Positions 9,079-19,220 of a stretch of 64,000 nucleotides of DNA are shown here, one piece after another (positions within the stretch are counted from its first letter, which is position 1; each line of letters starts with the position of its first letter). Both the position numbers and the translations under genes were made by a program. The notes under the pieces are model-generated. The model did no database searches. It was not told the origin of the DNA and saw only the letters and a list, made by a program, of their open reading frames with translations. Source of the DNA: GWF2-33-9 sp964500435 (GTDB lineage Bacteria; Bacteroidota; Ignavibacteria; Kapaibacteriales; UBA2268); assembly GCA_964500435.1 (NCBI GenBank), contig CAZCNL010000003.1:124001-188000 (forward strand), read 5' to 3'.

Positions 9079-9795
9079 CTATTTATTATCGATATTTTTC
9101 TGAACAAATAACTCTTTGGAGTTTAATTCTAAAGCTACAAGATTTCCGTATAATGGATTATAATCTTTGTAAACGCAACCTCCATCAAGATTAATCACAT
9201 CTTTTTTTAAAGAATCTTTTATTAATTGTAAAGATTTAGGAGTATGTCCGACTATTAGTTTACGTCCACCAATTTTTTTTGTATTGATTTTTTCTGCACG
9301 AGTCCAAAGCATTGAGTATAAATCCGTAAAAGGGTCATCAATAGTAGTATTTAATCCACCATGTGTTAAAACAAAACTATCAAGAATAAAATAATATTTC
9401 AAATTACGAATGAAAGATATATATTTTTCTGGAATTTCAGATGGGAAATTAACTTTGAAACTTTTAAGTGTATCGGCTCCACCAATTTTTTTCCAATTAA
9501 TAAAATATTGATAATTATCTAAAGCATTTAAAAGTGCTTCTTCGTGATTTCCAATTAAAAAATAACAATTAAAATATTGTTCTGATAGATCCAATAATAA
9601 ATCCAGTGTTTTTTTTATCCTTTTACCTCTATCAATGTAATCACCTAGAAAATAAATATTATCTTCCTTTTTAATCTTACATTTTTTAAAAAGTAATGCT
9701 TCCAAAGTGAGGGCGCAACCATGAACATCTCCAATTACAAACCTGCGTGCTTGGTTTTTTGATTTATCTTTGTCTTTCTCTTTGGTTTTATTCAT
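9079..9795 (-). CDS. Metallophosphatase of the PPP (serine/threonine phosphatase 1-like) family
   Basis: This is a soluble dimetal phosphoesterase of 238 residues. The family motifs are in order: GDVHG at 22-26, GDYIDRG at 51-57, GNHE at 82-85, THGG in the middle and VGHTP near the C-terminus, closing with NLDGGCVY. This matches bacterial PrpA/ApaH-like PPP phosphatases. The substrate (phosphoprotein or a dinucleotide such as Ap4A) cannot be told from sequence. A lysine-rich N-terminal tail of about 18 residues precedes the catalytic domain. It is transcribed convergently with the OmpA gene and divergently from ppx. Confidence 0.85.
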   Translation of the reverse strand: MNKTKEKDKDKSKNQARRFVIGDVHGCALTLEALLFKKCKIKKEDNIYFLGDYIDRGKRIKKTLDLLLDLSEQYFNCYFLIGNHEEALLNALDNYQYFINWKKIGGADTLKSFKVNFPSEIPEKYISFIRNLKYYFILDSFVLTHGGLNTTIDDPFTDLYSMLWTRAEKINTKKIGGRKLIVGHTPKSLQLIKDSLKKDVINLDGGCVYKDYNPLYGNLVALELNSKELFVQKNIDNK

Positions 9796-9974
9796 ACTTA
9801 AAAATTATATTGAAATTACATTCACACAAAATTAACAAAATATTTACGTAAGAAAATGTTTGCACTAATTAATTTATATTAAAGGAAAAATCCTAATGTT
9901 TATTGATAAAATAACCAAAAATTAATTAAAGATAAAATATAATTTAATAATTTGCAGATTAAACAAAATTGAAA

Positions 9975-11528
9975 ATGGAAAAACCACCAGTAATAGCAGC
10001 AATCGATATCGGGACTAATTCATTTCATATGGTAATTGCCGCAGTCAACGAAAAAGGTGTTTTAAACATCATCTCGAGAGAAAAAGAAATGGTAAGACTT
10101 GGTTCATCAGGTCGAGATATGAAATATCTCCAAGAAGATGCAATAGAACGTGGATTGGAAACATTGCACCGTTTTGCCAAAATTGCCGAAAGCCATAATG
10201 CCATAATTCGTGCAGTGGCGACAAGTGCCGTGCGTGAAGCTTTGAACAAAGAATCATTTACTAAAAGAGTAGCAAATGACATTGGTATAGATGTTGAAGT
10301 TGTGTCGGGCATTGAAGAAGGTAGATTGATTTATCTTGGTGTTATTCACGCATTACCTTTGTATGATAATCAAACATTAATTATTGATATTGGAGGGGGA
10401 AGCACAGAAACAATCATTGGTAAAGGACTGAAAGCTCAATATATCAATAGCGAAAAAATTGGTGCAATTCGTTTGACAAAGCTTTTTTGTGAAAACGGTA
10501 CTTATACAAAAAACACTGCTGATGAAATTCGTGAATATATAAAAGGGGAATGGACCCCAATTTTAAATCAAATTAAAGAAATTGGATTTCAAAAAGTTGT
10601 CGGGACATCGGGAACAATTTTATCATTAGCAACAATGGCATTACTTGCTAAGAAAAAGAATATTCCGGAAATACTTAATGGATATACGATTTCTGCCAAA
10701 GATATTTTATCAATTATTAAAACAATAACAAAAGCAAAAAATGTAAGTGAAATTAGCCGCATTCCAGGAGTAGAAGCTAAACGTGCCGATATTATTCTTG
10801 CGGGTTCTTTGATTTTAGAAACTGCAATAAAAGAATTGAATATTAAAGAAATATGCACATCGCCGTATGCATTACGTGAAGGTATTGTTTACGATACTTA
10901 TGATAAAATGAAGTCCTTAGAAGAACTTCAACATTTATCAAATTTGAGGTTTGAGACTATTGTTGAATTAGCAAAACGGTATAATGTATATAATTCACAT
11001 TCGCAACATATTCGACAAATTTCATTAAAGCTTTATGAATTTTTAAAGGATTACCATAATTTAGGAGAATACGAGAAAGAGATGCTTGAATGTTCCGCAA
11101 TTTTACACGATATCGGTTATTGGATATCTCACGACCAACACCATAAACATAGTTATTATATAATTACCCATAGCGATTTACCAGGTTTTACGAATGATGA
11201 AGCTGAATTAATTGGTACAATTGCAAGATTCCATCGCAAAAGTTTACCTAAAAAAAGTCATCCTGAATTTGCAAAATTTAACGAAAAAAATCAATTTATA
11301 ATAAAAGTTCTTGCTGGAATTTTAAGAATTGCAGAAGGAATCGATAGAAGACAGAAACAATATGTAAGCGATTTTATCATTACAACAAAAAATGAGAATA
11401 AGCAAATATTAGAAATAAAATTATTACCAAAAGATATAAAAGTCAATATAGATATAGAAATTTGGGGAGCAAAACGTCGTAAACAATTATTAGAAGATGT
11501 ATTAAATATTCAAATAGAAATTAATTAA
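9975..11528 (+). CDS. Ppx/GppA exopolyphosphatase family protein with C-terminal HD domain
   Basis: This enzyme hydrolyses polyphosphate and/or guanosine pentaphosphate. The N-terminal half has the actin-like ASKHA fold with DIGTNSFHM and IDIGGGSTE phosphate-binding motifs. The C-terminal half (from about 330) is HD-like, with ILHDIGYWISHDQHHKHSYY. I place the start at ATG 9975, giving 517 residues; a TTG two codons earlier (9969) also fits the frame but is less likely. gpmA starts 18 bp downstream in the same direction and may share its transcript. Ppx and GppA cannot be separated by reading alone. Confidence 0.9.
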   Translation: MEKPPVIAAIDIGTNSFHMVIAAVNEKGVLNIISREKEMVRLGSSGRDMKYLQEDAIERGLETLHRFAKIAESHNAIIRAVATSAVREALNKESFTKRVANDIGIDVEVVSGIEEGRLIYLGVIHALPLYDNQTLIIDIGGGSTETIIGKGLKAQYINSEKIGAIRLTKLFCENGTYTKNTADEIREYIKGEWTPILNQIKEIGFQKVVGTSGTILSLATMALLAKKKNIPEILNGYTISAKDILSIIKTITKAKNVSEISRIPGVEAKRADIILAGSLILETAIKELNIKEICTSPYALREGIVYDTYDKMKSLEELQHLSNLRFETIVELAKRYNVYNSHSQHIRQISLKLYEFLKDYHNLGEYEKEMLECSAILHDIGYWISHDQHHKHSYYIITHSDLPGFTNDEAELIGTIARFHRKSLPKKSHPEFAKFNEKNQFIIKVLAGILRIAEGIDRRQKQYVSDFIITTKNENKQILEIKLLPKDIKVNIDIEIWGAKRRKQLLEDVLNIQIEIN

Positions 11529-11546
11529 TTCAAAAAGGAAGGATTT

Positions 11547-12293
11547 ATGTACAAAATTGTGCTTTTAAGGCATGGAGAAAGTGAGTGGAACAAAGAAAAT
11601 CGTTTCACTGGTTGGACCGATGTCGATTTATCTGATAGAGGAATTGAAGAAGCTCACCAAGCAGGTAAATTCCTATTAAAGGAAAATTTCAAATTTGATA
11701 TTGCATTTACTTCAACTTTGAAAAGAGCCATAAGAACACTCGATATTGTGTTGGACGAAATGGATTTAATGTGGATACCTGTGGTGAAAAGCTGGCGATT
11801 GAATGAGCGGCATTATGGTGCTTTGCAAGGATTGAACAAAGCAGAAATGGCGGCAAAATTAGGTGAAGAGCAAGTTCTTATTTTCAGACGAAGTTATGAT
11901 GTTCCTCCACCAGCATTAGAACCAACAGATGACAGAGCACCAATAAATGATATTAAATATAAGGACATAGACCCAAAAGTATTGCCATTAACAGAATGCT
12001 TAAAAACAACTGTGTCACGTGTTTTACCGTTTTGGGTTGACAATATTGTGCCTCAAATTAAAGCGAATAAAAAAGTGCTAATTGTCGCTCATGGAAATAG
12101 TTTAAGAGCATTGATAAAATATTTAGATGATGTTAGCGATGAAGAAATTATTAAAGTAAATATCCCAACTGGAATACTTTTAGTTTATGAATTGGACGAA
12201 AACCTAAAGCCAATAAAGCATTACTTTTTGGGTGAGCAAGTCGAGATACAAAAAGCAATAAATAAAGTTGCAGAACAAGGAAAAGCAAAATAA
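11547..12293 (+). CDS. gpmA: 2,3-bisphosphoglycerate-dependent phosphoglycerate mutase
   Basis: GpmA interconverts 3- and 2-phosphoglycerate in glycolysis and gluconeogenesis. The protein has 248 residues, the standard dPGM length. The phosphohistidine motif LRHGESEWN is at residues 7-15, followed by FTGWTDVDLS. LNERHYGALQGLNK and the second catalytic AHGNSLRALIKYLD are also intact. A good ribosome site (AAGGAAGG) lies 7 bp before the ATG. Its stop is 1 bp from the convergent amidase stop. Confidence 0.96.
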   Translation: MYKIVLLRHGESEWNKENRFTGWTDVDLSDRGIEEAHQAGKFLLKENFKFDIAFTSTLKRAIRTLDIVLDEMDLMWIPVVKSWRLNERHYGALQGLNKAEMAAKLGEEQVLIFRRSYDVPPPALEPTDDRAPINDIKYKDIDPKVLPLTECLKTTVSRVLPFWVDNIVPQIKANKKVLIVAHGNSLRALIKYLDDVSDEEIIKVNIPTGILLVYELDENLKPIKHYFLGEQVEIQKAINKVAEQGKAK

Positions 12294-12294
12294 G

Positions 12295-13689
12295 TTATTT
12301 TCTTTTCTTTTGTATAGATTTTGTAATTCTATTTTTATGATTTTGCTTTAAAATTTGCATTTTAGATTTTTCTTTAAACTTGGAAATTTTAATATTTAAA
12401 GCCTTCTCGTTTTGCAAAATGCCATCGCAGAGCCAATTTGCGATGGCTTGTCTATTATTTTTATCAATAAATCTTAATTGATCTTTTGGATTTTGCAAAT
12501 TTCCTAATTCTATATATACCGAAATAACGGGAGAATGGCGTAGCATATATAAATTTCTGTCAGAAACATTTCCAGAATATCCCCGACCAGGTTGTGATTT
12601 GTCATATTTTTTTGATATCACGTTCATCAAATTTTCTGCATAATGTTTACTTAATGAATCACCAGGTTTATGATAGAAAAATATATCAATTCTTTGCTCA
12701 GTAACACGTGAATCCACATGAATAACGATTAGCCGTTGTTTTTTTTCAGGAAAACGAGGAGTTAGAGAATTAATGTAATCGATTCTACCTTGTAGTCTGT
12801 CTTTTTGATCACCTATAATTGGTTTACCACTACCAAAGTACTCGTTAGTATTATTTTTCAAATAACCATCATCTCTAATACCATCGGTTGAATCAATAAC
12901 AGCCATAAAAACTGTTGCACCGAATTGCAATAAACGCCAAGCAAGTCGCAATGTTACATCGTAAGCGTATTCATCTTCAGTTAATTCATGCCCATCTTTA
13001 TTTCCTATAGCTCCTGGGTCGGGACCACCATGACCAGGATCTAAATAGAAAATATAACCCGCTAATCTATTATCAATTTTTGGGACTTTTTTATATGAAG
13101 GACCGAAAAGTTTAGTGTTAAATTGGTATTTTCTGGAGGATTTAATTCTTTCACTTGATGTTGTTTCGGTTGTTTCGTCTTCATTTTCAGACTTATTAAT
13201 TTTTGTTTTTTTTACGTCAACTTTTTCTGATTTGGTTTTTTTAGCAATTTCATCAAGTTCATCTAAGAAATGGAATGGAACCCAAAGAATATTATCTGAT
13301 TTGTATGATTTCTTTTTTAGCCCTTTTTGAAGAATAAAGTTGTTATAATCTTGGATTTGCTTGGCAAGTTCATAATCTTGAATTCCAAGACTTGAACGAA
13401 TCGAAGTACCATCAAATACAAGTAATGCGATTGGTAATTCATATGTATTATTTGCTAAAAGTTGATAATTTTTTCCAAGTTTCTTTTTATTTATCGAAAT
13501 AAATTTTTTTATGTAGGAAGAGTCTACTGGTAAATTATATTTTTTAAGTAAAGTTACAATACCATCACCCTTTTTAGGGACAACCTCTAAATAATCTTGT
13601 GAAAAAGAAATCGAATAAAATGTTATAATTAATAAAAAAAATAATATGTTTTTGATAACTCCCCCGAGAACAAATATATAATTCTTCAA
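12295..13689 (-). CDS. N-acetylmuramoyl-L-alanine amidase (Amidase_3 family), exported
   Basis: This enzyme cleaves the MurNAc-L-Ala bond of peptidoglycan in the periplasm. It has 464 residues, with an N-terminal hydrophobic signal at about 14-31 (ending SFSQ), a basic and serine-rich spacer (about 155-190) and a zinc amidase domain from about 205: YLDPGHGGPDPGAIG, the zinc-site HVDSR and the catalytic-Glu motif YIELGNLQNP. A lysine-rich tail follows. The only plausible start is TTG at 13689, overlapping a TAATTTTG promoter-like string. The NamZ-type muramidase is divergent 34 bp away, so the two wall hydrolases may share a control region. Confidence 0.88.
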   Translation of the reverse strand: MKNYIFVLGGVIKNILFFLLIITFYSISFSQDYLEVVPKKGDGIVTLLKKYNLPVDSSYIKKFISINKKKLGKNYQLLANNTYELPIALLVFDGTSIRSSLGIQDYELAKQIQDYNNFILQKGLKKKSYKSDNILWVPFHFLDELDEIAKKTKSEKVDVKKTKINKSENEDETTETTSSERIKSSRKYQFNTKLFGPSYKKVPKIDNRLAGYIFYLDPGHGGPDPGAIGNKDGHELTEDEYAYDVTLRLAWRLLQFGATVFMAVIDSTDGIRDDGYLKNNTNEYFGSGKPIIGDQKDRLQGRIDYINSLTPRFPEKKQRLIVIHVDSRVTEQRIDIFFYHKPGDSLSKHYAENLMNVISKKYDKSQPGRGYSGNVSDRNLYMLRHSPVISVYIELGNLQNPKDQLRFIDKNNRQAIANWLCDGILQNEKALNIKISKFKEKSKMQILKQNHKNRITKSIQKKRK

Positions 13690-13723
13690 AATTAAGTAAT
13701 TTTGTTTTTTTTACAAAATATGA

Positions 13724-14971
13724 ATGATAAAATTTACATTAAAGTTAATAACTCTTATATTTCTTTTTGAATTTAATTTGCAAGCTAATCCCGATGCAAA
13801 AATAGATTTAGGAATAGATGTTTTAGTTAAACATAAATTTAGCGAAATTAAAGGTAAAAGAGTAGCACTTTTAACCAATTTTTCTGGACGTGATAAAAAC
13901 GGAAACTTAACAGCAGAAATTTTGGCAACTGCTAAAGAAACAAAATTAACCTTAATATTAACACCTGAACATGGACTTTATGGAACAAAATCAGCTGGTG
14001 AGAAGGTAGAAAATACTGAATATTGGAATGTTCCTGTCATTTCTTTATATGGTCAAGTAAAGAAAATACCTGTTGACTTAGCTAATCAATTTGATGTAAT
14101 AGTTGTCGATATTCAAGACATTGGAGTAAGAGCTTATACATACATTAGCACTCTTTATTATGTTATGCAATCTGCTGCCGAATTGGGAAAAGAGCTCATA
14201 GTTCTTGATAGACCCAATCCAATTGGTGGAATTATTGTTGATGGAAATGTCTTAGATAATGATTTTAAATCTTTTATTGGAATAATTCCAGTGCCTTATA
14301 TCCACGGGATGACGATTGGTGAAATTGCCTTAATGATAAACAAAGAAAATTGGTTGAGTGATAATCAAGATAAAAAGATAGAATGCAATATAAAAATTGT
14401 TAAAATGGAAGGTTGGAAAAGGTGGATGCAGTGGGAAGATACGGGCTTGATTTGGTTTCCAACCTCACCAAATATACCATCAGTTGATGCTGTTCGTGGT
14501 GCTGCTATGATTGGGTGGATAGGGGAATTGAGTTTATTTAGTGTTGGAATTGGCACTAATTTACCATTTCAATATTTTGGAACACCACAATTTGATAATT
14601 CTTTTTTTGAGACCTTCAATAACTTTGAATTTAACGGTGTTAAGTTAATTCAAGCAGAATTTATTCCGCAGTTTGGCAAATTTAGTAATGAATTATGCAA
14701 AGGGTTTTTATTGAGATTTGAAAGGACTAATAATTTTACTCCATTTTCAAATGGAATTGAATTTTTGTTAAATTTACGAGAATTATATCCAAAAATCTTT
14801 GATTCAACTTCAATAAATCATTCTAAAAAGCAAATGTTCGAAAAAGCCACAGGAACAGACAAAATTTTTTCTTTGTTATTCAGTAACGGGAGTAAAAAAG
14901 AAATTATTAAAGCCGCAAATGAGGGGATTATCCAATTTATAAAATTCAGAGAAAAATATTTGTTATATTGA
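13724..14971 (+). CDS. DUF1343 family exo-beta-N-acetylmuramidase (NamZ-like), exported
   Basis: The family includes Bacillus NamZ (YbbC), which removes terminal MurNAc from glycan fragments. The 415 residues have a signal peptide at about 1-21 (LIFLFEFNLQA). DUF1343 signatures follow: VALLTNFSGRD, LTPEHGLYGT, DVIVVDIQDIGVRAYTYIST, VLDRPNPIGG and WFPTSPNIPS. Lying divergent from a muramoyl-amidase, it fits a peptidoglycan turnover role. The enzymatic assignment comes from the family, not from residues checked here. Confidence 0.87.
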   Translation: MIKFTLKLITLIFLFEFNLQANPDAKIDLGIDVLVKHKFSEIKGKRVALLTNFSGRDKNGNLTAEILATAKETKLTLILTPEHGLYGTKSAGEKVENTEYWNVPVISLYGQVKKIPVDLANQFDVIVVDIQDIGVRAYTYISTLYYVMQSAAELGKELIVLDRPNPIGGIIVDGNVLDNDFKSFIGIIPVPYIHGMTIGEIALMINKENWLSDNQDKKIECNIKIVKMEGWKRWMQWEDTGLIWFPTSPNIPSVDAVRGAAMIGWIGELSLFSVGIGTNLPFQYFGTPQFDNSFFETFNNFEFNGVKLIQAEFIPQFGKFSNELCKGFLLRFERTNNFTPFSNGIEFLLNLRELYPKIFDSTSINHSKKQMFEKATGTDKIFSLLFSNGSKKEIIKAANEGIIQFIKFREKYLLY

Positions 14972-14999
14972 TTTTTAACTTTTTATTTAAAATGCAATT

Positions 15000-16400
15000 T
15001 TATTTTTTAAAATTTTTTTTAACACCCAGAATTACAGATAATTTTCGTGAACTCGACGGATCGTAATTTCTCATTACATTTTTCCCTTCAACTACAAAAG
15101 TCGAAGAACCTCCACCATCCAAATTCATAGCGTTGTATATTTTTAAAAATTTAACAATTTTTACTAAATCATTTAAACCTGCACCATATTGTTTAACTTT
15201 CGAATTTGTTCCTTCGACAGTAAAAATGTAAAATTTAGTTTTATCTTTATTGAAACCAACTACAGTTCTTGGAAGTTGTGAATAAGTAAACCGTTTACCT
15301 CTATTTCCTTCTTCGGTAGATTCATTTTGAGCAATACCATTACGGGCAATTCGTGGAGTGCCAGAGATACCATTTTTAAACTGTATGTCCTTATCTTCGC
15401 TTGTTTGAAATAAAACAGATACAGTGTCGCCAACAAATGGAAGCATATTAATAGGGAAATTATTCCCAAAAGAAAGGACAAATGAACCCTGTGGACATTC
15501 AATTACATCTTTACTGAATTTAGTTATAACACCACGATATTTTGAATTAATAGCAGGTTTATCAATTAATTTGACAAGGATTTTAGGTGTGTATTTTTCA
15601 ATTTGTTTTTCTAGTTCTATTGCTTTGAAATTATTGATAAACGAAGTGGTATCAAATTGAATTTCTGTGTAGTCTTCGTCCATATCCTCCAATTCTTGAC
15701 GCCATTGCGAATAAGCAGAATCGAAAGCTTTTCCCAGAAGTTTATTTTGAACATAAGGAATTGTATCACCTGCATAATGATTGTAATATGATGTACCCAA
15801 TGAGTCTTTTCGTCTATTTACATAATCAATTCCAATTTGAAGATTATTGTAAAACACAACACCTTTAATGTTATAATTGTTTATGTAGGGTTTGAAATTA
15901 TTGTCAAAAAGCAAACTGCTCCAGTTTTTATGTTGTACATTTTCGATAATTTCCCCATCGATTATCGTTGGACCAATTGGACTATTTGTATATGCTTTCC
16001 AAAAATTTGCATTCACAGCAATGTAAAGACTATCAGGATTATTTAAATTGTGATTATTAAAATAAGAAGGTAAACTTTCTAATGTATTAAAGTTGTTACC
16101 AGCTTTGCCAACAAAAAGACTAATATTATCAGAATTTAAATCTATTTCAGCAAAATGAATCTTAAACCATGAATTGCCGTTACCAAGTAATAGTTCTTTG
16201 TAATTTAATCCATTATCGAAGTCTTTTTGTTTTAATATTTTAAATTGGTTGATGTTGATTTTAACAACTCTTGATGAACGATGTTTTTTCTTTTTTTTAT
16301 GTACTTTTTTTGCATCAATAGGAGTTATTAAAAGCATCGATCCAAGAATAATGATTAAGATAAATTTAAAATAAATTTTGAAATTTTCTTTAATTTGCAT
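15000..16400 (-). CDS. Phosphodiester glycosidase (NAGPA-domain) family protein, exported
   Basis: The protein has 466 residues with an N-terminal membrane/signal segment at about 12-27 followed by a lysine/histidine-rich stretch. The NAGPA (DUF2233) domain is shown by VNANFWKAYTNSPIGPTIIDG, RTVVGFNKDKTKFYIFTVEG and the late motif MNLDGGGSSTFVVEG, ending RKLSVILGV. Family members hydrolyse phosphodiester-linked sugars or occur in exopolysaccharide loci. No polysaccharide cluster surrounds it. It is divergent from the crotonase gene. Confidence 0.82.
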   Translation of the reverse strand: MQIKENFKIYFKFILIIILGSMLLITPIDAKKVHKKKKKHRSSRVVKININQFKILKQKDFDNGLNYKELLLGNGNSWFKIHFAEIDLNSDNISLFVGKAGNNFNTLESLPSYFNNHNLNNPDSLYIAVNANFWKAYTNSPIGPTIIDGEIIENVQHKNWSSLLFDNNFKPYINNYNIKGVVFYNNLQIGIDYVNRRKDSLGTSYYNHYAGDTIPYVQNKLLGKAFDSAYSQWRQELEDMDEDYTEIQFDTTSFINNFKAIELEKQIEKYTPKILVKLIDKPAINSKYRGVITKFSKDVIECPQGSFVLSFGNNFPINMLPFVGDTVSVLFQTSEDKDIQFKNGISGTPRIARNGIAQNESTEEGNRGKRFTYSQLPRTVVGFNKDKTKFYIFTVEGTNSKVKQYGAGLNDLVKIVKFLKIYNAMNLDGGGSSTFVVEGKNVMRNYDPSSSRKLSVILGVKKNFKK

Positions 16401-16448
16401 ATTAATTTTGTAATTTTAATTTTTATATTTTGTAAATTAAAAATAAAA

Positions 16449-17237
16449 ATGGAAATGGAATACAAAACAATTCAATATGAACAAAAAGGTAATTACGGAA
16501 TCATTACCTTGAATAGACCAGACAAGTTGAACGCTTTGAATTTCCAATTATTTACAGAATTGGATGATTTAATTCAAAAAATCGAGTTAGATGAAAGCGT
16601 TTATGCAATCGTAATAACAGGAAGTGGCGATAAAGCATTTGCCGCTGGTGCGGATATAAAAGAGCTAAATGAATCAAATGTACGTAGTGGCAAGCAATTT
16701 TCTGAATATGGTTCAAAAGTAATGTTAAGGTTGGAGCAACTCAGAATACCAGTAATTGCCGCAATCAATGGTTTTGCTTTAGGCGGAGGATTAGAACTTG
16801 CTCTTTCGTGCCATATTCGATTTGCAAGTGATAAAGCTAAATTAGGACAACCCGAAGTAAATTTAGGAATAATTCCTGGATATGGTGCTACTCAAAGATT
16901 ACCTCGTATTGTTGGCAAAGCAAAAGCGATAGAGTTAATTATTTCAGCGAAAACAATAGATGCGGAAACTGCAAAGAACATAGGACTTGTAAACGATGTT
17001 TTTCCACATTCGGAATTAATGGCAAAAACAATTGAATTTGTCGAACTTGTCTTGACTAAAGCTCCACTTGCAGTATCAGCCGCTGTGGAATGCATTAATG
17101 CCAGCCAAAATTTAGATTTAATGGAAGGATTAGCATACGAATCAAAAAGATTTGGCGATGTTTGTGGTACTGATGATTTCAAAGAAGGAACAACTGCATT
17201 TTTGGAAAAACGTTCAGCTAAATTTATCGGAAAATAA
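16449..17237 (+). CDS. Enoyl-CoA hydratase/isomerase (crotonase) family protein
   Basis: Crotonases hydrate or isomerise acyl-CoA thioesters. The oxyanion-hole motifs are AFAAGADIKEL and GFALGGGLELALSC. The catalytic glutamates are expected in GGGLELA and QPEVNLGIIPGYGATQRL, both present. I start the gene at ATG 16449 (MEMEYKTIQY), giving 262 residues. The open frame extends upstream to 16395 but would overlap the divergent gene and add a non-family leader. It is followed 6 bp later by waaA. A short-chain 3-hydroxybutyryl-CoA dehydratase is the nearest specific guess. Confidence 0.9.
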   Translation: MEMEYKTIQYEQKGNYGIITLNRPDKLNALNFQLFTELDDLIQKIELDESVYAIVITGSGDKAFAAGADIKELNESNVRSGKQFSEYGSKVMLRLEQLRIPVIAAINGFALGGGLELALSCHIRFASDKAKLGQPEVNLGIIPGYGATQRLPRIVGKAKAIELIISAKTIDAETAKNIGLVNDVFPHSELMAKTIEFVELVLTKAPLAVSAAVECINASQNLDLMEGLAYESKRFGDVCGTDDFKEGTTAFLEKRSAKFIGK

Positions 17238-17243
17238 AAATAA

Positions 17244-18551
17244 ATGGATTTTTTATATAATTACATATTTCTTCCTCTCGCATTAATTTATGTTAATGTT
17301 TGGAAGCATTTCAACCAAAAATTGAAAATACGGGAGGAAGAAGTTTTCAAATCTTGGGAAAATTTAGAAGATTTGCCCAATGATGTCGTTCGGATTTGGT
17401 TCCATTCAGCTTCAATGGGTGAATTCGAACAAGCTAAACCCGTTATTGAACTTTTAAAGCAGAAAATTCCTGATGTTTTCATTATTGCTTCTTTTTTTTC
17501 ACCATCAGGATATAATACTCAACAAAAATATAAATTTGTCGATAGAGTTTGTTACATTCCCTTAGATTTGAAATATTATGCTGAAGAATTCATCGAATTA
17601 ATTAAACCCGATTTTGCCGTTTTTGTTCGTTATGAAATATGGCGAAATCATTTATTAGAATTAAAAAAAAGAAATATACCTACTTATTTAATTAATGCAA
17701 CAAAACCTACGAATAATTTCTTTGCAAATTTCCCCTTAACAAGAAGCTTTCACAAATCGAATATGAAACTTTTTGATAAAATTTATACCACCGGCACTAC
17801 ACATACTAAATATTTTCTCAGTTTAGGGTTAAAACATAAAGTTAGAACATTAACTGATACAAGATTTGATAGGATTATCGAATTTGTCGAAGATTCCAAA
17901 AGGTTTTTAATTTTGCCAAAAGAAATATTTTCAACCGATGAATTGATTCTTGTTGCTGGAAGCACTTGGGAAAAAGATGAAGAAATAATTATTCAAGGAG
18001 TAAAAAATATCAAACAAACACTCGATATGCCAATAAAAGTCATTTTTGTGCCGCACGAACCAACTGAAGAAAATATAGAACGGATTACTTTAAAATTAGA
18101 GAACTATGCCTTATTAAGTAAGATTATCGAATGTTTAAAGACGAAATCCTGCAAATGGCTAAATGAAAAGCTTACAGGTCGAGATATAGTAGTAGATTCG
18201 ATAGGTTATTTATTAAGATTATATAATTATGCAGATTTTGCATATATTGGTGGTGCATTCGGCGAAGGAGTTCATAGCGTAACTGAAGCGGCGGGTTATG
18301 GATTACCTCTTTGTACTGGTCCAAACCTTTCAAAATCGTCGGATGCGCAAATCTTAAGAAAAATGGGGGTCCTAACTACAATTAATAACCAAAATGATTT
18401 TGAAATCTGGTTAAAAAAAATGTGCTTGAATCCGACTTTGCGAGGTGAGATGGGACGACTTGCTCAAGAATATATATATCAAGCTGCTGGTTCAAGTAAG
18501 TATATCGTCAGCAGTATTATACAAAAATTAAATGAGAATAAGCAAAGTTAA
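17244..18551 (+). CDS. waaA: 3-deoxy-D-manno-octulosonic-acid (Kdo) transferase
   Basis: WaaA (KdtA) adds Kdo to lipid IVA at the inner membrane. The 435 residues begin with a membrane-associated hydrophobic segment, then WFHSASMGEFEQAKPVI (the catalytic-Glu region of the GT30 N-terminal domain), RYEIWRNHLLELK, and the C-terminal GT-B sugar-nucleotide region VAGSTWEKDEE and IGGAFGEGVHSVTEAAGYGLP. It belongs with lpxA and lpxC at the left end as evidence of a lipid A outer membrane. Confidence 0.93.
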   Translation: MDFLYNYIFLPLALIYVNVWKHFNQKLKIREEEVFKSWENLEDLPNDVVRIWFHSASMGEFEQAKPVIELLKQKIPDVFIIASFFSPSGYNTQQKYKFVDRVCYIPLDLKYYAEEFIELIKPDFAVFVRYEIWRNHLLELKKRNIPTYLINATKPTNNFFANFPLTRSFHKSNMKLFDKIYTTGTTHTKYFLSLGLKHKVRTLTDTRFDRIIEFVEDSKRFLILPKEIFSTDELILVAGSTWEKDEEIIIQGVKNIKQTLDMPIKVIFVPHEPTEENIERITLKLENYALLSKIIECLKTKSCKWLNEKLTGRDIVVDSIGYLLRLYNYADFAYIGGAFGEGVHSVTEAAGYGLPLCTGPNLSKSSDAQILRKMGVLTTINNQNDFEIWLKKMCLNPTLRGEMGRLAQEYIYQAAGSSKYIVSSIIQKLNENKQS

Positions 18552-18632
18552 AATATAAACGTAATTTTGAAATTCAATTATCTTAAAATTATAACTTATT
18601 CGTCCTAAATTATAGTTAAAACAGAAAAACAA

Positions 18633-19220
18633 ATGGATAAAGTTCAAGTAGTAATATTAGGAATTTCAGCAACACCTGGTGGTAATGCTTTTGCATTAAT
18701 TTTAAAGGAATTAGATGGGAATAGGAGGTTGCCGATAATTATAGGAGCATTTGAGGCACAATCAATCGCATTTGAATTAGAAGGAGTAAACCCACCGAGA
18801 CCCTTGACCCATGATTTAATTAAAATTATGCTGGATACTTTCGGTTATCAACTTTCTGAAATTTTTATTGATAGCCTCGAGGAAGGTACTTTCCACGCAA
18901 AATTGATTTTTGAAGTTGAAGGAATTCAAATAGATTGTCGTCCAAGCGATGCAATTGCGATTGCAATACGAGTTAATGCACCAATATATGTGAATTCTGA
19001 AATATTAGAAGAAGCCGGGGTTACCCCATTACAAAATGACCCTGAAATGCAAATGCCAAATTTCCAACAATCAACGCAAAAAGCTGAATCAACACCATCA
19101 AGCGGAAATAAACGATTAGATATTTTGCAATCACAATTAGAAAAAGCAATCAAAGAAGAAAATTACGAAACAGCGGCAAAACTAAGAGACGAAATCAAAA
19201 AGATTTTGGAAAGTTCATAA
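18633..19220 (+). CDS. Bifunctional nuclease family protein (DUF151) with C-terminal UVR motif
   Basis: The protein has 195 residues. The DUF151 domain (about 1-130) shows RLPIIIGAFEAQSIAFELEG and the late signature CRPSDAIAIAIRVNAPIYV. After a Ser/Gln-rich linker, a UvrB/UvrC-type coiled motif spans about 162-195 (LEKAIKEENYETAAKLRDEI). This DUF151+UVR arrangement is common in Bacteroidota and Chlorobi. In plants and some bacteria the domain has nuclease activity; its role here is unknown. Confidence 0.9.
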   Translation: MDKVQVVILGISATPGGNAFALILKELDGNRRLPIIIGAFEAQSIAFELEGVNPPRPLTHDLIKIMLDTFGYQLSEIFIDSLEEGTFHAKLIFEVEGIQIDCRPSDAIAIAIRVNAPIYVNSEILEEAGVTPLQNDPEMQMPNFQQSTQKAESTPSSGNKRLDILQSQLEKAIKEENYETAAKLRDEIKKILESS